From contig URLI01000032.1 in assembly GCA_900548585.1 (NCBI GenBank), forward strand, positions 1 to 24,084: a DNA stretch of 24,084 nt. Direction: 5' to 3'. Each line of letters begins with the position of its first letter. The first letter of the stretch is position 1. The stretch comes from an uncultured Prevotella sp. (GTDB lineage Bacteria > Bacteroidota > Bacteroidia > Bacteroidales > Bacteroidaceae). The notes beneath the pieces were generated by a model. That model was not told the origin of the DNA, ran no database searches, and saw only the letters and a program-made list of their open reading frames with translations. Positions 15,865-24,002 of the stretch are shown in pieces. A program made the position numbers and the translations under genes.

Positions 15865-16611
15865 TCACGACAGCAGTTGCGTAAGGAACACGTCGGAGCA
15901 CAACACCAGCACCGAGCTGCTCACCACCGCCGTCGTCGATGCCTTTCCCACCTCCACCGAGCCGCCATCTACGGTGTAGCCGCAGTATGACGACACGCTG
16001 CTTATGATGAAAGCGAAGAACAGGCTCTTGATAATGCTCATCCACACGAACCACTGGTTGAAGTCGTGCTGCAGTCCGAGGGTCAGGTCGTCGGGAGGCA
16101 GAACATGCCCGATGTATGCCGTGGCGTATGCGCCGACGATGCCGAGGGCCGACGAGAAAATCACGAGCAGCGGCATCATCGTCACCATGCCGAAAATCTT
16201 TGGCAGGATGAGGTAACTCGCCGAGTTGACACCCATTATCTCGAGCGCGTCAATCTGCTGCGTCACCCTCATCGTCCCCAGTTCCGACGCAATGTTCGAC
16301 CCCACCTTGCCGGCGAGTATCAGGCACATTATGCTCGAAGAGAACTCGAGCAGCATAATCTCGCGCGTTGTGTAGCCGCTCACCCACCGTGGCATCCACG
16401 GGCTCTGGATGTTCAGTTTCATCTGTATGCAGATCACCGCGCCGATGAAAAACGAGATGAGCAGCACGATGCCTATTGAGTCAACCCCCAGCTGGCTCAT
16501 CTCCTTCTTATATTGCTTCATGAACATCCTCATGCGCTCTGGCACCGAGAACGCGCGCCCCATAAGTATCAGGTACCGTCCGAAGTTTGTGAGATATTTG
16601 TATATAAGCAT
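15865..16611 (-). CDS. mlaE: ABC transporter permease, MlaE type
   Basis: This inner-membrane permease pairs with MlaF to move phospholipids between membranes. The 248-residue protein shows the MlaE pattern: an N-terminal amphipathic segment (YLTNFGRYLILMG), about five hydrophobic segments, and the family signature GKVGSNIASELGTMRVTQQIDALEIMGVNSASYLILPKI in its middle (abridged: GKVGSNIASELGTM then QIDALEIMGV). A clear AAAGGA ribosome binding site lies just before the ATG at 16611. It is first in a two-gene leftward operon with the mlaF-like gene. The substrate, phospholipid rather than another lipid, is inferred from the family. Confidence 0.9.
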   Translation of the reverse strand: MLIYKYLTNFGRYLILMGRAFSVPERMRMFMKQYKKEMSQLGVDSIGIVLLISFFIGAVICIQMKLNIQSPWMPRWVSGYTTREIMLLEFSSSIMCLILAGKVGSNIASELGTMRVTQQIDALEIMGVNSASYLILPKIFGMVTMMPLLVIFSSALGIVGAYATAYIGHVLPPDDLTLGLQHDFNQWFVWMSIIKSLFFAFIISSVSSYCGYTVDGGSVEVGKASTTAVVSSSVLVLCSDVFLTQLLS

Positions 16612-16634
16612 ATTCCTTTAATGAAAATTGACTG

Positions 16635-16642
16635 CAAATTTA
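16635..16642 (-). promoter_or_regulatory. Possible -7 box for the mlaE-mlaF operon
   Basis: On the minus strand TAAATTTG followed by CAG matches the -7 consensus; the -33 region is A/T-rich without TTTG. The leader would be only about 15-20 nt, ending in the AAAGGA ribosome binding site. Confidence 0.5.
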
Positions 16643-16765
16643 AATAAAATAGACTTAAAAAACGGCATACTTGCCATTAAGTTTTCTCAAATTCACTCTT
16701 GACACCTTAAAATTAATCTTTTTCTCGTTATTTTTGTCTTTTTTACAAACAAAAACAGTATGTTT

Positions 16766-16797
16766 TTTGCTTCGTAAGAAACTTTTTTATAATTTTG
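16766..16797 (+). promoter_or_regulatory. Promoter of the outer-membrane barrel gene
   Basis: TTTG (16766-16769), 20 bp, then TAATTTTG (16790-16797) followed by CAGC is a near-perfect Bacteroidota promoter. It implies a leader of about 45 nt before the ATG at 16847. Confidence 0.75.
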
Positions 16798-16846
16798 CAG
16801 CGTGATAACAAACAAAAATTACAAATTCTAAAAGTAAAGATTAATT

Positions 16847-17440
16847 ATGAAGAAACTATTTATCGCGGCATTGATGATGGCATCGTCTGCTGGTGCATTC
16901 GCACAACACGAGGTGGGCTCGTTCTCTGTACAGCCCAAGGTGGGTGGGACACTGACAACCATAGTTGGTGACAATACGGATGATTGCCAGATGAAATTCG
17001 GGCTCGTTGCAGGTGCCGAGGTCGAGTATCAGGCATCAGAATTGATCGGTGTTGCCGCCGGCGTGAACTATTCCATGCAGGGCGCGAAGATCAAGAACTC
17101 TGATGACAACTTAAAACTTGAATATGTGAACATACCTATAGTGGCAAACTTCTATGTAGCACCGAACTTTGCCCTCAAATTAGGTTTGCAGCCAGCCTTC
17201 AAGACAAGTGCGAAAGTGGGCGACACGGATGTCAAGGACGCTTACAAATCGTTTGACCTCAGCATCCCCGTTGGCGCAAGCTACGAGATTGAGAATTTCG
17301 TCATAGACGCACGCTACAACATTGGCGTAACAAAAGTCAACGAGCACATTGAGGCTTTGGGTGGCGCCATCAAGGTGGGCGACTTCAGCCAGCGCAACAG
17401 CGTAATCCAGCTGACGGTCGGCTACAGGTTCGACCTCTGA
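16847..17440 (+). CDS. Small outer-membrane beta-barrel protein
   Basis: This 197-residue protein has a signal peptide (MKKLFIAALMMASSAGAFAQ, cleavage after residue 19 or 20) followed by alternating hydrophobic strands that end in LTVGYRFDL, a usual barrel C terminus with an aromatic near the end. GVAAGVNYSMQG, NIPIVANFYVAP and LKLGLQPAF match the pattern of the porin-like outer-membrane beta-barrel (PF13568-type) family common in Bacteroidota. About eight strands are expected. No specific function can be assigned. It is monocistronic with its own strong promoter and a strong terminator, which suggests steady, fairly high expression. Confidence 0.8.
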   Translation: MKKLFIAALMMASSAGAFAQHEVGSFSVQPKVGGTLTTIVGDNTDDCQMKFGLVAGAEVEYQASELIGVAAGVNYSMQGAKIKNSDDNLKLEYVNIPIVANFYVAPNFALKLGLQPAFKTSAKVGDTDVKDAYKSFDLSIPVGASYEIENFVIDARYNIGVTKVNEHIEALGGAIKVGDFSQRNSVIQLTVGYRFDL

Positions 17441-17475
17441 TAAAGGCATTCTCGCAGAAATGACATGACTATGAG

Positions 17476-17504
17476 CCGCAGGAGTAATCCTGCGGTTTTC
17501 TTTT
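17476..17504 (+). terminator. Intrinsic terminator of the barrel gene
   Basis: CCGCAGGA (17476-17483) and TCCTGCGG (17488-17495) form a perfect 8-bp stem with a GTAA loop, followed by TTTTCTTTT. Confidence 0.9.
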
Positions 17505-17828
17505 GCGGGGATTTGCAACTTGCAGCACCCGATACGAAGCAGAACGTCGCATTATGTCTGGACATCCAGGACTGGATAATCTGTCTGGGGGCATACACCG
17601 CATAACTGTGCCGCAGCATCACCGTTGCGGCGCGTTAATACTTTGTTGGTGTTGTTTCCGTTCGGCCTGTATGTGGGATGTGTGAAATTAAAAATACGAT
17701 AAATGCTGCTAAATGTTATTAAAATCGAAAGATTTTAGTGAAAACGTTATCAAAGTTAGACAAATAATCATATCTTTGTAATCGAGAGATTTATCAATGT
17801 AATTCACACTATTAACCAAATTTATCTT
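17505..17828. other. Intergenic stretch with a promoter at its right end
   Basis: No gene is supported in this stretch. GCCGCA (17610-17615) and TGCGGC (17626-17631) could form a minor hairpin. From about 17680 the sequence becomes A/T-rich and ends with the -7 box TATCTTTG (17771-17778) for the next gene; a clear -33 is not seen. Confidence 0.5.
17771..17778 (+). promoter_or_regulatory. -7 box of the YD-like repeat protein gene
   Basis: TATCTTTG matches TAnnTTTG within an A/T-rich region, giving a leader of about 45 nt before the ATG at 17829. The -33 element is poor. Confidence 0.5.
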
Positions 17829-18971
17829 ATGAAGAAGAGTTTACTCCTTGCAGGCGTTGCTTTGCTTGCTTCCGTTTCAGTTTCAGCCCAGTCATGTCGG
17901 CTCAAGTCTGTCACCAGTTCTGACGACTGCATCCATCTGACATACAGTTACGATGCCAACGGGCGGTTCAGCCGGGTCCACCGCGATGCCCTGGACGGCA
18001 TCACCTATTACGACACCCTGTACTACAATGCCAAGGATCAGATAGATTCTGACCTTACCTATCAGTATTTCAATGACAACGATGCGTACAGGCTCGTGTC
18101 CAAGTGCTTATACGGCTACGACGACAACGGCAACGTTGTCTGGCGCGACAACTACAACTTGCTTGGCGGCACTGAGCTCCAGCAGAGTGCACATATTGTA
18201 TATACCTACGATGATGCCAACCACATGATCAAGCAGGCGCAGTACTGGGCGTTCGACCTCAACAATCCCTTTGCCGTCATCGAGTACACCTACAACGAGG
18301 ACGGACAGCTCACCGTAGCCTTAGAGCGGTATGCCGACTTCGCAACCCCCACATTGCTTAAGGAGGAGGGCAAGGTAGAGTACGAGTATGACCAAAAGGG
18401 ACAGATGGTGCGGTCGTGCAACTACAGCATCGAAAACGGCGAAGCCCGCCTCACCACTTCCAACGAGTACGACTACGACGAGTTGGGCAACGTGGTGGAA
18501 CACCGTGTGGTCTTGGGCAACAGTGTCACTGCCAAGAACGTCTACCGCTACGATGCCAGCGTGCCTGCATCTGAGGTGCTCTACCCCGTGTCGCACGAGT
18601 ATAACATCGGGCTTACATTTGGTCTCAACAGCAAGCTCGTCGAGGAGGATGTCTATGCTGATGACGACAACGACGACGTGGTGCAGGCAGTGTACATTTA
18701 CACCAACACCTATTCTTACGAAACGTGCGGCACTTCCGGCATCCAGCAGGCAACAACCCCTGCGGTCTGGGTGGATGCCAATGCCAAGGTGCTACATCTC
18801 GTCAACGGCGGCAGCTGCGATGTCCGCGTGTACGGCCAGGGCGGCACACTTGTGCTTTCGCTCCGCGCAAAAGGTTACGCAGACCTGTCCACACTGCCTG
18901 CCGGTATCTATTTTGCCAAGGTTAAGGATGCCAGCGGTGTCGCTTACTACCAAAAGTTCTTGATCCGCTAA
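17829..18971 (+). CDS. Secreted YD-like repeat protein with T9SS-type C terminus
   Basis: This 380-residue protein has a signal peptide (MKKSLLLAGVALLASVSVSAQ). Its body is made of about seven imperfect units of the form Y-x-Y-D-x-x-G-x-x: YSYDANGRFSRV, YGYDDNGNVVWRD, YTYDDANHMIKQ, YTYNEDGQLTVA, YEYDQKGQMVRS and YDYDELGNVVEH among them. These resemble the YD/RHS repeats that bind carbohydrate or build beta-sheet shells, but here they are few and no toxin tip is present. The C-terminal 55 residues (VWVDANAKVLHLV to YQKFLIR) look like a type IX secretion type A sorting domain, so the protein is probably surface-attached or released. Function is unknown. Confidence 0.75.
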   Translation: MKKSLLLAGVALLASVSVSAQSCRLKSVTSSDDCIHLTYSYDANGRFSRVHRDALDGITYYDTLYYNAKDQIDSDLTYQYFNDNDAYRLVSKCLYGYDDNGNVVWRDNYNLLGGTELQQSAHIVYTYDDANHMIKQAQYWAFDLNNPFAVIEYTYNEDGQLTVALERYADFATPTLLKEEGKVEYEYDQKGQMVRSCNYSIENGEARLTTSNEYDYDELGNVVEHRVVLGNSVTAKNVYRYDASVPASEVLYPVSHEYNIGLTFGLNSKLVEEDVYADDDNDDVVQAVYIYTNTYSYETCGTSGIQQATTPAVWVDANAKVLHLVNGGSCDVRVYGQGGTLVLSLRAKGYADLSTLPAGIYFAKVKDASGVAYYQKFLIR

Positions 18972-18989
18972 TCGTTAAAGTCTAGCTTG

Positions 18990-19021
18990 CGGCGGATAGT
19001 TGTTGTATCCGCCGGTTTTTG
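18990..19021 (+). terminator. Intrinsic terminator of the YD-like protein gene
   Basis: CGGCGGATA (18990-18998) and TATCCGCCG (19006-19014) form a perfect 9-bp stem with a 7-nt loop, followed by GTTTTTT. It lies 18 bp after the stop. Confidence 0.9.
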
Positions 19022-19487
19022 GTATGCCAGATGTAAAGTTTTTAGTAATATTGGGCGTACAGAAGTACATGCGGCGACTGCCATTGGTCAATTATTGGAT
19101 GACAAGCGACCTTCACATCCCCTCAAAATCATGCACCCATGCAAGTCCACGTCTATCACCCCGATGCCGGGAATCTCAAGGCCGTGCTTTACCGCCACGT
19201 CACATCCCGACCAAAAACGTGCCTGCGAACGGCGTGTGTTTTCCCGCCTTTCTGATGAAACTCACGCCGATGATGATGATGGCGTTGCGTCCCATTTGCA
19301 TAAAATTGCATCTTCTTGGGATGCCCGTAAAAAAGAAAAAGCATTTCCATGACGTTTGTTCGGATACTTTTGTTTAACCCACCGCAGAAATTGAATGCAG
19401 CAATGCAGGGCGTCATATATAGGGTGATCCGGCTTGTCGCAACATATAAAAAACGGGAAATGATGGCGTGATGTTGCGATTATTTCG
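19022..19487. other. Intergenic region without a supported gene
   Basis: This 466-bp stretch has no reading frame with a recognisable family. On the minus strand a 33-codon frame (19301 to 19200) is followed in another frame by a 36-codon stretch (19198 to 19088); joined, they read plausibly like a frameshifted protein remnant, but both are short and unrecognised. A run of TGATGATGATGATGG lies near 19270. It could be a decayed gene or simply spacer. Confidence 0.35.
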
Positions 19488-19495
19488 TAAATTTG
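19488..19495 (+). promoter_or_regulatory. -7 box of the lptB-like gene
   Basis: TAAATTTG followed by CACG matches the -7 consensus. No TTTG lies at the right distance upstream. The leader would be about 55 nt. Confidence 0.5.
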
Positions 19496-19558
19496 CACGC
19501 GTGAAAATCACAAGCGGGTTGAAAAGATTTATCCGGATGACTAACTGACGAGCCTTAT

Positions 19559-20380
19559 ATGACGGAAAATACAAATGTTGGCGCGGACTCCTGCGGGGAG
19601 AGCGCGGTGCTGCGGACCGAGGGACTGGTGAAACGCTACGGCAAGCGAACGGTGGTGAACGACGTGTCCATCAACGTGCGGCAGGGCGAGATAGTGGGAC
19701 TGCTCGGCCCCAACGGGGCTGGCAAGACGACATCTTTCTACATGACGACAGGCCTGGTGGTGCCAAACGCAGGGCGCATCTTCCTCAACGACCACGACAT
19801 AACCGGGTACCCTGTCTACAAGAGGGCGCGGGCCGGAATAGGATACCTGCCGCAGGAGGCCAGCGTGTTCCGGAAACTGAGCGTCGAGGACAACATCATG
19901 GCGGTGCTCGAGATGACCGGCAAGCCAAGGAAATACCAGGTTGAGAAACTCGAGACGCTGATACGCGAGTTCCGGCTCGAGAAGGTGCGCAGGAACAGCG
20001 GCGACCGCCTCTCCGGAGGCGAGCGGCGGAGGACGGAGATAGCGAGATGCCTCGCCATCGACCCGAAGTTCATCATGCTCGACGAGCCGTTCGCCGGCGT
20101 TGACCCAATAGCAGTGGAGGACATACAGCACATCGTGTGGCAACTGAAATACCGCAACATCGGCATACTCATCACCGACCACAACGTGCAGGAGACGCTC
20201 TCAATCACCGACCGCGCATACCTGCTCTTCGAGGGGCGCATACTCTTCCAGGGAACGCCGGAGCAGCTCGCAGGGAACAGCATCGTGCGCAAGAACTATC
20301 TCGGCAGCTCGTTTGTGCTGCGGCAGAAGGACTTCCAGAAAATCGACGAGGAGAAGCGCCAGAGGATGGAGGAGGAGTGA
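19559..20380 (+). CDS. lptB: LPS export ABC transporter ATP-binding protein LptB
   Basis: LptB powers extraction of lipopolysaccharide from the inner membrane with LptF/LptG. The 273-residue protein has Walker A GPNGAGKTT (50-58), Q-loop YLPQEASVFRKLSVEDNI, signature LSGGERRRTEIARC (151 onward), Walker B IMLDEPFAGVDP (Asp175-Glu176) and H-loop TDHN (His208). The combination YLPQE-ASVFRKLSV and FAGVDPIAV is diagnostic for LptB rather than branched-chain amino-acid ATPases. It has about 18 extra N-terminal residues before the ABC fold and a charged C-terminal tail (KIDEEKRQRMEEE). LptF/G and LptA/C are not nearby. The start is the only suitable ATG after the promoter box. Confidence 0.94.
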   Translation: MTENTNVGADSCGESAVLRTEGLVKRYGKRTVVNDVSINVRQGEIVGLLGPNGAGKTTSFYMTTGLVVPNAGRIFLNDHDITGYPVYKRARAGIGYLPQEASVFRKLSVEDNIMAVLEMTGKPRKYQVEKLETLIREFRLEKVRRNSGDRLSGGERRRTEIARCLAIDPKFIMLDEPFAGVDPIAVEDIQHIVWQLKYRNIGILITDHNVQETLSITDRAYLLFEGRILFQGTPEQLAGNSIVRKNYLGSSFVLRQKDFQKIDEEKRQRMEEE

Positions 20381-20406
20381 CAGCGCAATGCGGTTCGCGC
20401 CGGGAG

Positions 20407-20502
20407 GCGATGCAAATACGGCGTGTTTGGTCACCAAACACGGCGAGTTTGCGATGCAATTACGGCGAGTTTGCGATGCAATCACGGCGAGTTTGCGATG
20501 CC
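20407..20502 (-). repeat. 22-bp tandem array 2 (four units, inverted relative to array 1)
   Basis: Units start with CGGCG at 20419, 20441, 20463 and 20485, an exact 22-bp period; the last three share CGGCGAGTTTGCGATG. Read on the minus strand the core is GCAAACTCGCCG, identical to the array at 8060-8144. The first unit is diverged: CGTGTTTGG (20422-20430) and CCAAACACG (20434-20442) form a 9-bp hairpin. The array fills most of the 187-bp gap between lptB and the next gene. Confidence 0.85.
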
Positions 20503-20567
20503 GCCAGTATGATAATGCACGCCCTGTGGGGCATAACAGGATATTGTCTAACTAAAAAATAACTATT

Positions 20568-23500
20568 ATGAAGAAAAAAATCACCATTTTATCACTTTCC
20601 CTGCTGTTCCTGCTTGCGGCGATGCCGGCGGGGGCAACGGTGCGCTATGTAAAGGCCGGGGCATCGGGCGACGGCTCGTCATGGGCGTCGGCAATGGGCA
20701 GTTTGCAGACGGCCATCAACGAGTCGGCGGCAGGCGACGAGGTGTGGGTCGCCGAGGGGACATACACCCCCGAGGAACTCATCAAGAGCAGCAAGCCACT
20801 GTCGCGCGCCTTCATGCTGAAGGACGGGGTGTCCATCTACGGCGGGTTTAAGGGAACGGAAACATCGAAGGAAGAGCGGGCGCAGCTGGACGGCGGGAAA
20901 CCGTATGTGTTCCTCCACGAGACGATACTCAGCGCCGACGACGACGTGCCGGACACATGGGTGCGTGAGTTCCAGGACGGGTCGACATACCGCTATGCGT
21001 GGCGCGTGGAGGGCAGCATCATCCCGGGTACGGCAAAAAACTACAACCATGTGCTCTACGCCGCAGCCGGGATAACACAGCCGACGGAGATAAACGGGCT
21101 GACGCTCAAGGGCGCCCACGCCAGCGACTACAGGTCGAAGGCGGCGGGAGGCGCGCTCTATGCCAAGGGCAACGTCACGCTTAGGCGATGCAAGGTGGTG
21201 GAGAACTCGGCGTGGTTCAAGAACGAGTCAACGGCAAGCAGCGACACCAACGGCGGCGCGGTATATCTCGATGGCACGGGCGGCGCAACGATAGAGCAGT
21301 GCCTCTTCGCGCGCAACTATTCCCACTCGAGCTACGGCCGTGGCATCGGCGGGGCCGTATATGCGAAGAACACCACCATCAGCGAGTGCGAGTTCGAGGA
21401 CTGCGTTGCCCTCGACATGGGCGGAGCCGTGTATAATGCCGGCGGGACGGTCAGCGACTGCACGTTCACTGCCTGCTATGGCGGCTCCGGCGGCGCAATA
21501 TACAATGACGGGACTGCCAAGCACAACGTGATATACGAGTGCCGGGGACTGCTCGGCGGAGGCATATACAACTGTTCTTCGGCGGCTTACAACATCGTGG
21601 CAGACTGCTATGCCGACATGATCGAGATGGGCGAGGACAACGGCGGGAAAGGCGGCGGCGTTTACAACGAGCGCGGCGACCTGCTCGGCTCGGTGGTGTT
21701 CAACAACACATCGTTCGCCGGCGGCGGAGTGTTCGTGAAGGGCGGGCGCGTCATCAACTGCACCGTGCAGAACAACATGCTGCGCAAGGATAGCGACGAG
21801 GTGAACATCGGATTTGAGAACAAGCAGACGGGAGAGCCCAGCGTGCTCAACACTATAGGAAACCCGAACGCAGGCATGGCGAACTTCAATGCCCCGACGG
21901 CGTTCGCCGGGGTGGCGAAAAACGCGGCGGACAGCGCGGCGGTGAAGGAGGCAGACTGGTCGCTGGCCGCAGGAAGTGAGTTCATCGACGCGGGAACGCC
22001 CACCGAGGGCATCAACGAGGAGACCGACATTGCCGGCAACCCGCGCGTGGCAGGCAATGCGATAGACCGTGGCGCATACGAGAGCGCTGCCGAAATGCTG
22101 CCGAACATCACGCTGACATACGCCGAGGCCGGAAAGTACGTCACCGTGGGAACGGGAGGAAGCAACGGCGTGAAATTCAGCATTGACTGGGGCGACGGGC
22201 AACCCGTGGAGTACAGCAAGGCAGCATACATCAGTCACACCACGCTGGGCAAGGTGGTGAAAATCTACGGCGACAACCTCCTCATACTCGCGGCAACCAA
22301 CCAGGAAATTGAGGCGGTCGACATAACCAAATCGCCGTCGCTTGGCCGCGTGCAGGTTGGCGGGAACATGATAACCGCGCTCGACGTCTCGAACAACCCT
22401 AACCTCACGGGCATCTACTGCGAGAAGAACAAGCTGAAGAGCATTGACGTGACACACTGCAACCGGCTGAAAGTGCTGAACTGCAGCGAGAACGAGATAG
22501 AAGGGACGCTGGACTGCAGTGGACTGGAGAACCTGTATGAGGTGAACTGCTCCGACAACAAGATAGCGGAGCTGCGGCTGCCAAAGCACGAAAAGCTCGG
22601 AGAGGTGTTCTGCTCGAACAACAAACTCACCGCACTCGACGTGACGGGACTCACCGGACTGCTTGAACTGGTGTGCGCGGAGAACGAAATCAAGTCGCTG
22701 AACCTGAATGACAACGCCGAGATAACCGAAATAAGCGCCTACACCAACCAGATTGACGAGATTGACGTGACACGGTGTGCCAAACTTGAGACACTGAGCC
22801 TGTCGGAGAACAACCTGTCATCGATAGACCTGCGGAATAACACGTTGCTCACCGGACTATATATCCAGGGCAACAACATTTCGGAACTCGACATCACGAA
22901 ATGCCCGGGGATAAAGTGGCTAAACGCGGACAACAACAAACTTACGGAAATCAACACGTCGCAACAGGCTGACCTGTCAATACTCAACGCGTGCAACAAC
23001 ATGATCGGGGAGGTTGACCTGTCGAAAAACGGCAAGCTGCTGCAGGTGAAGCTCGGGGGGAACAAACTCTCGGCGATAGACGTGTCGAACATCGCAAACC
23101 TCTCGTGGCTGAAAGTGGACGGCAACAACATTGGCACGCTCGACCTGAAGCACAACGCATACCTATACTGGCTGGAATGCGGCGACAACAAACTGACCGG
23201 GCTTGACCTTACCGGAAACAAATACTTGCAGCGCCTCGAGGCCGGGGGGAACATGATTTCCACAATGGCAATCCCATCCAAGAGTAACCTTGAGGGTGTG
23301 CTGATACAGGGCAACCAACTGACGGCGGATGGCATCAACGCCATAATAGAATCGCTGAAGGACGTGAGCAACGTGGAAATAAACGTGAACAACGAAACAT
23401 GGGCAAGGCTGCTGAACATCAGCGGGATGCCCGGCACGGCTGACGCCGACATCGAAAAGGCCACGGCAAAGGGGTGGATCGTGACGGCGGAAGAGCCAGT

Positions 23501-23666
23501 CGGCATAGACACCGCCACGCAGGCTTCAGATGGTTACGGGATGTGTTTCTTCTCAATCGACGGACACGCGCTCGGCACAAAGCGACCGACGGCGAGGGGC
23601 ATTTACATCGTTAAGGAAATGAACGGCAACAGAGTCTCGGCAGTGCGCAAGTTCATCGTCAGGTGA
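20568..23666 (+). CDS. Large secreted beta-helix plus leucine-rich-repeat protein with T9SS-type C terminus
   Basis: This 1032-residue surface protein has a signal peptide (about 1-23). Residues 25-505 form a right-handed beta-helix: VRYVKAGASGDGSSWASA is the usual start of the domain, GGAVY and GGGVY turns recur, and DIAGNPRVAGNAIDRGAYE closes it. A short PKD-like segment with SIDWGDGQ (about 512-560) links to some 16 leucine-rich repeats of about 21 residues (585-925), of the type L-x-x-L-D-V-S-x-N-x-x-L, in the LNCSENEI/LYCEKNKL style of Bacteroidota. The last 65 residues (GYGMCFFSIDGHALG, then GIYIVKE and KFIVR) resemble a T9SS sorting domain. Likely an adhesin or glycan-binding protein; ligand unknown. 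No promoter is obvious. Confidence 0.82.
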   Translation: MKKKITILSLSLLFLLAAMPAGATVRYVKAGASGDGSSWASAMGSLQTAINESAAGDEVWVAEGTYTPEELIKSSKPLSRAFMLKDGVSIYGGFKGTETSKEERAQLDGGKPYVFLHETILSADDDVPDTWVREFQDGSTYRYAWRVEGSIIPGTAKNYNHVLYAAAGITQPTEINGLTLKGAHASDYRSKAAGGALYAKGNVTLRRCKVVENSAWFKNESTASSDTNGGAVYLDGTGGATIEQCLFARNYSHSSYGRGIGGAVYAKNTTISECEFEDCVALDMGGAVYNAGGTVSDCTFTACYGGSGGAIYNDGTAKHNVIYECRGLLGGGIYNCSSAAYNIVADCYADMIEMGEDNGGKGGGVYNERGDLLGSVVFNNTSFAGGGVFVKGGRVINCTVQNNMLRKDSDEVNIGFENKQTGEPSVLNTIGNPNAGMANFNAPTAFAGVAKNAADSAAVKEADWSLAAGSEFIDAGTPTEGINEETDIAGNPRVAGNAIDRGAYESAAEMLPNITLTYAEAGKYVTVGTGGSNGVKFSIDWGDGQPVEYSKAAYISHTTLGKVVKIYGDNLLILAATNQEIEAVDITKSPSLGRVQVGGNMITALDVSNNPNLTGIYCEKNKLKSIDVTHCNRLKVLNCSENEIEGTLDCSGLENLYEVNCSDNKIAELRLPKHEKLGEVFCSNNKLTALDVTGLTGLLELVCAENEIKSLNLNDNAEITEISAYTNQIDEIDVTRCAKLETLSLSENNLSSIDLRNNTLLTGLYIQGNNISELDITKCPGIKWLNADNNKLTEINTSQQADLSILNACNNMIGEVDLSKNGKLLQVKLGGNKLSAIDVSNIANLSWLKVDGNNIGTLDLKHNAYLYWLECGDNKLTGLDLTGNKYLQRLEAGGNMISTMAIPSKSNLEGVLIQGNQLTADGINAIIESLKDVSNVEINVNNETWARLLNISGMPGTADADIEKATAKGWIVTAEEPVGIDTATQASDGYGMCFFSIDGHALGTKRPTARGIYIVKEMNGNRVSAVRKFIVR

Positions 23667-23740
23667 CAGCATGCCGCGCGTCCCGTCAACTGCCATGAGG
23701 CAGCGAGGCGCCCGACAGTGCCCGGACGGCAATCAATGAG

Positions 23741-23778
23741 AAGTCCCCGGAAACCGAGTGAGGAATTTCCGGGGGCTT
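23741..23778 (+). terminator. Probable terminator hairpin after the LRR protein gene
   Basis: AAGTCCCCGGAAA (23741-23753) pairs with TTTCCGGGGGCTT (23766-23778), 13 pairs with one wobble and a 12-nt loop. The tail CACTTTCC has only a short T stretch. It lies 75 bp past the stop. Confidence 0.65.
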
Positions 23779-23823
23779 CACTTTCCGCTGCGCCAGCAGT
23801 CGCCAGCGCCGCAATGTTAAACA

Positions 23824-23926
23824 CCAGTCGGTCATTACAACACTGTTTTCCCCATTCCGTCCCGGCAGTCCCGTTCCCCGTCTGCTTGCAGCCGCAATCA
23901 GTTCGGGTTTCAATGACCGATTTTGG
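23824..23926 (-). repeat. Short copy (C) of the dispersed element, hairpin deleted
   Basis: Read on the minus strand it begins CCAAAATCGGTCATTG, continues with ACCCGAACTGATTG and then CTGCAAGCAG and GGGGAAC, and ends GTGTTGTAATGACCG, each segment matching copy B at 7765-7958 in the same order. The roughly 95-bp internal hairpin module of copy B is missing. The ends still form inverted repeats (GTCGGTCATTA at 23827-23837 and CAATGACCGA at 23911-23920). Confidence 0.75.
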
Positions 23927-24002
23927 TTCAAATCTTAACTACCGATTATGCCCGCAAAAGATTCAACAAACCTGTATCTTTCAGATAACCAATAAAATAA
24001 AA

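Noticed and set aside
21228..22589. Leftward 453-codon open frame opposite the LRR protein gene
   Set aside because: It reflects the biased, repetitive codons of the sense gene; no family features are seen.
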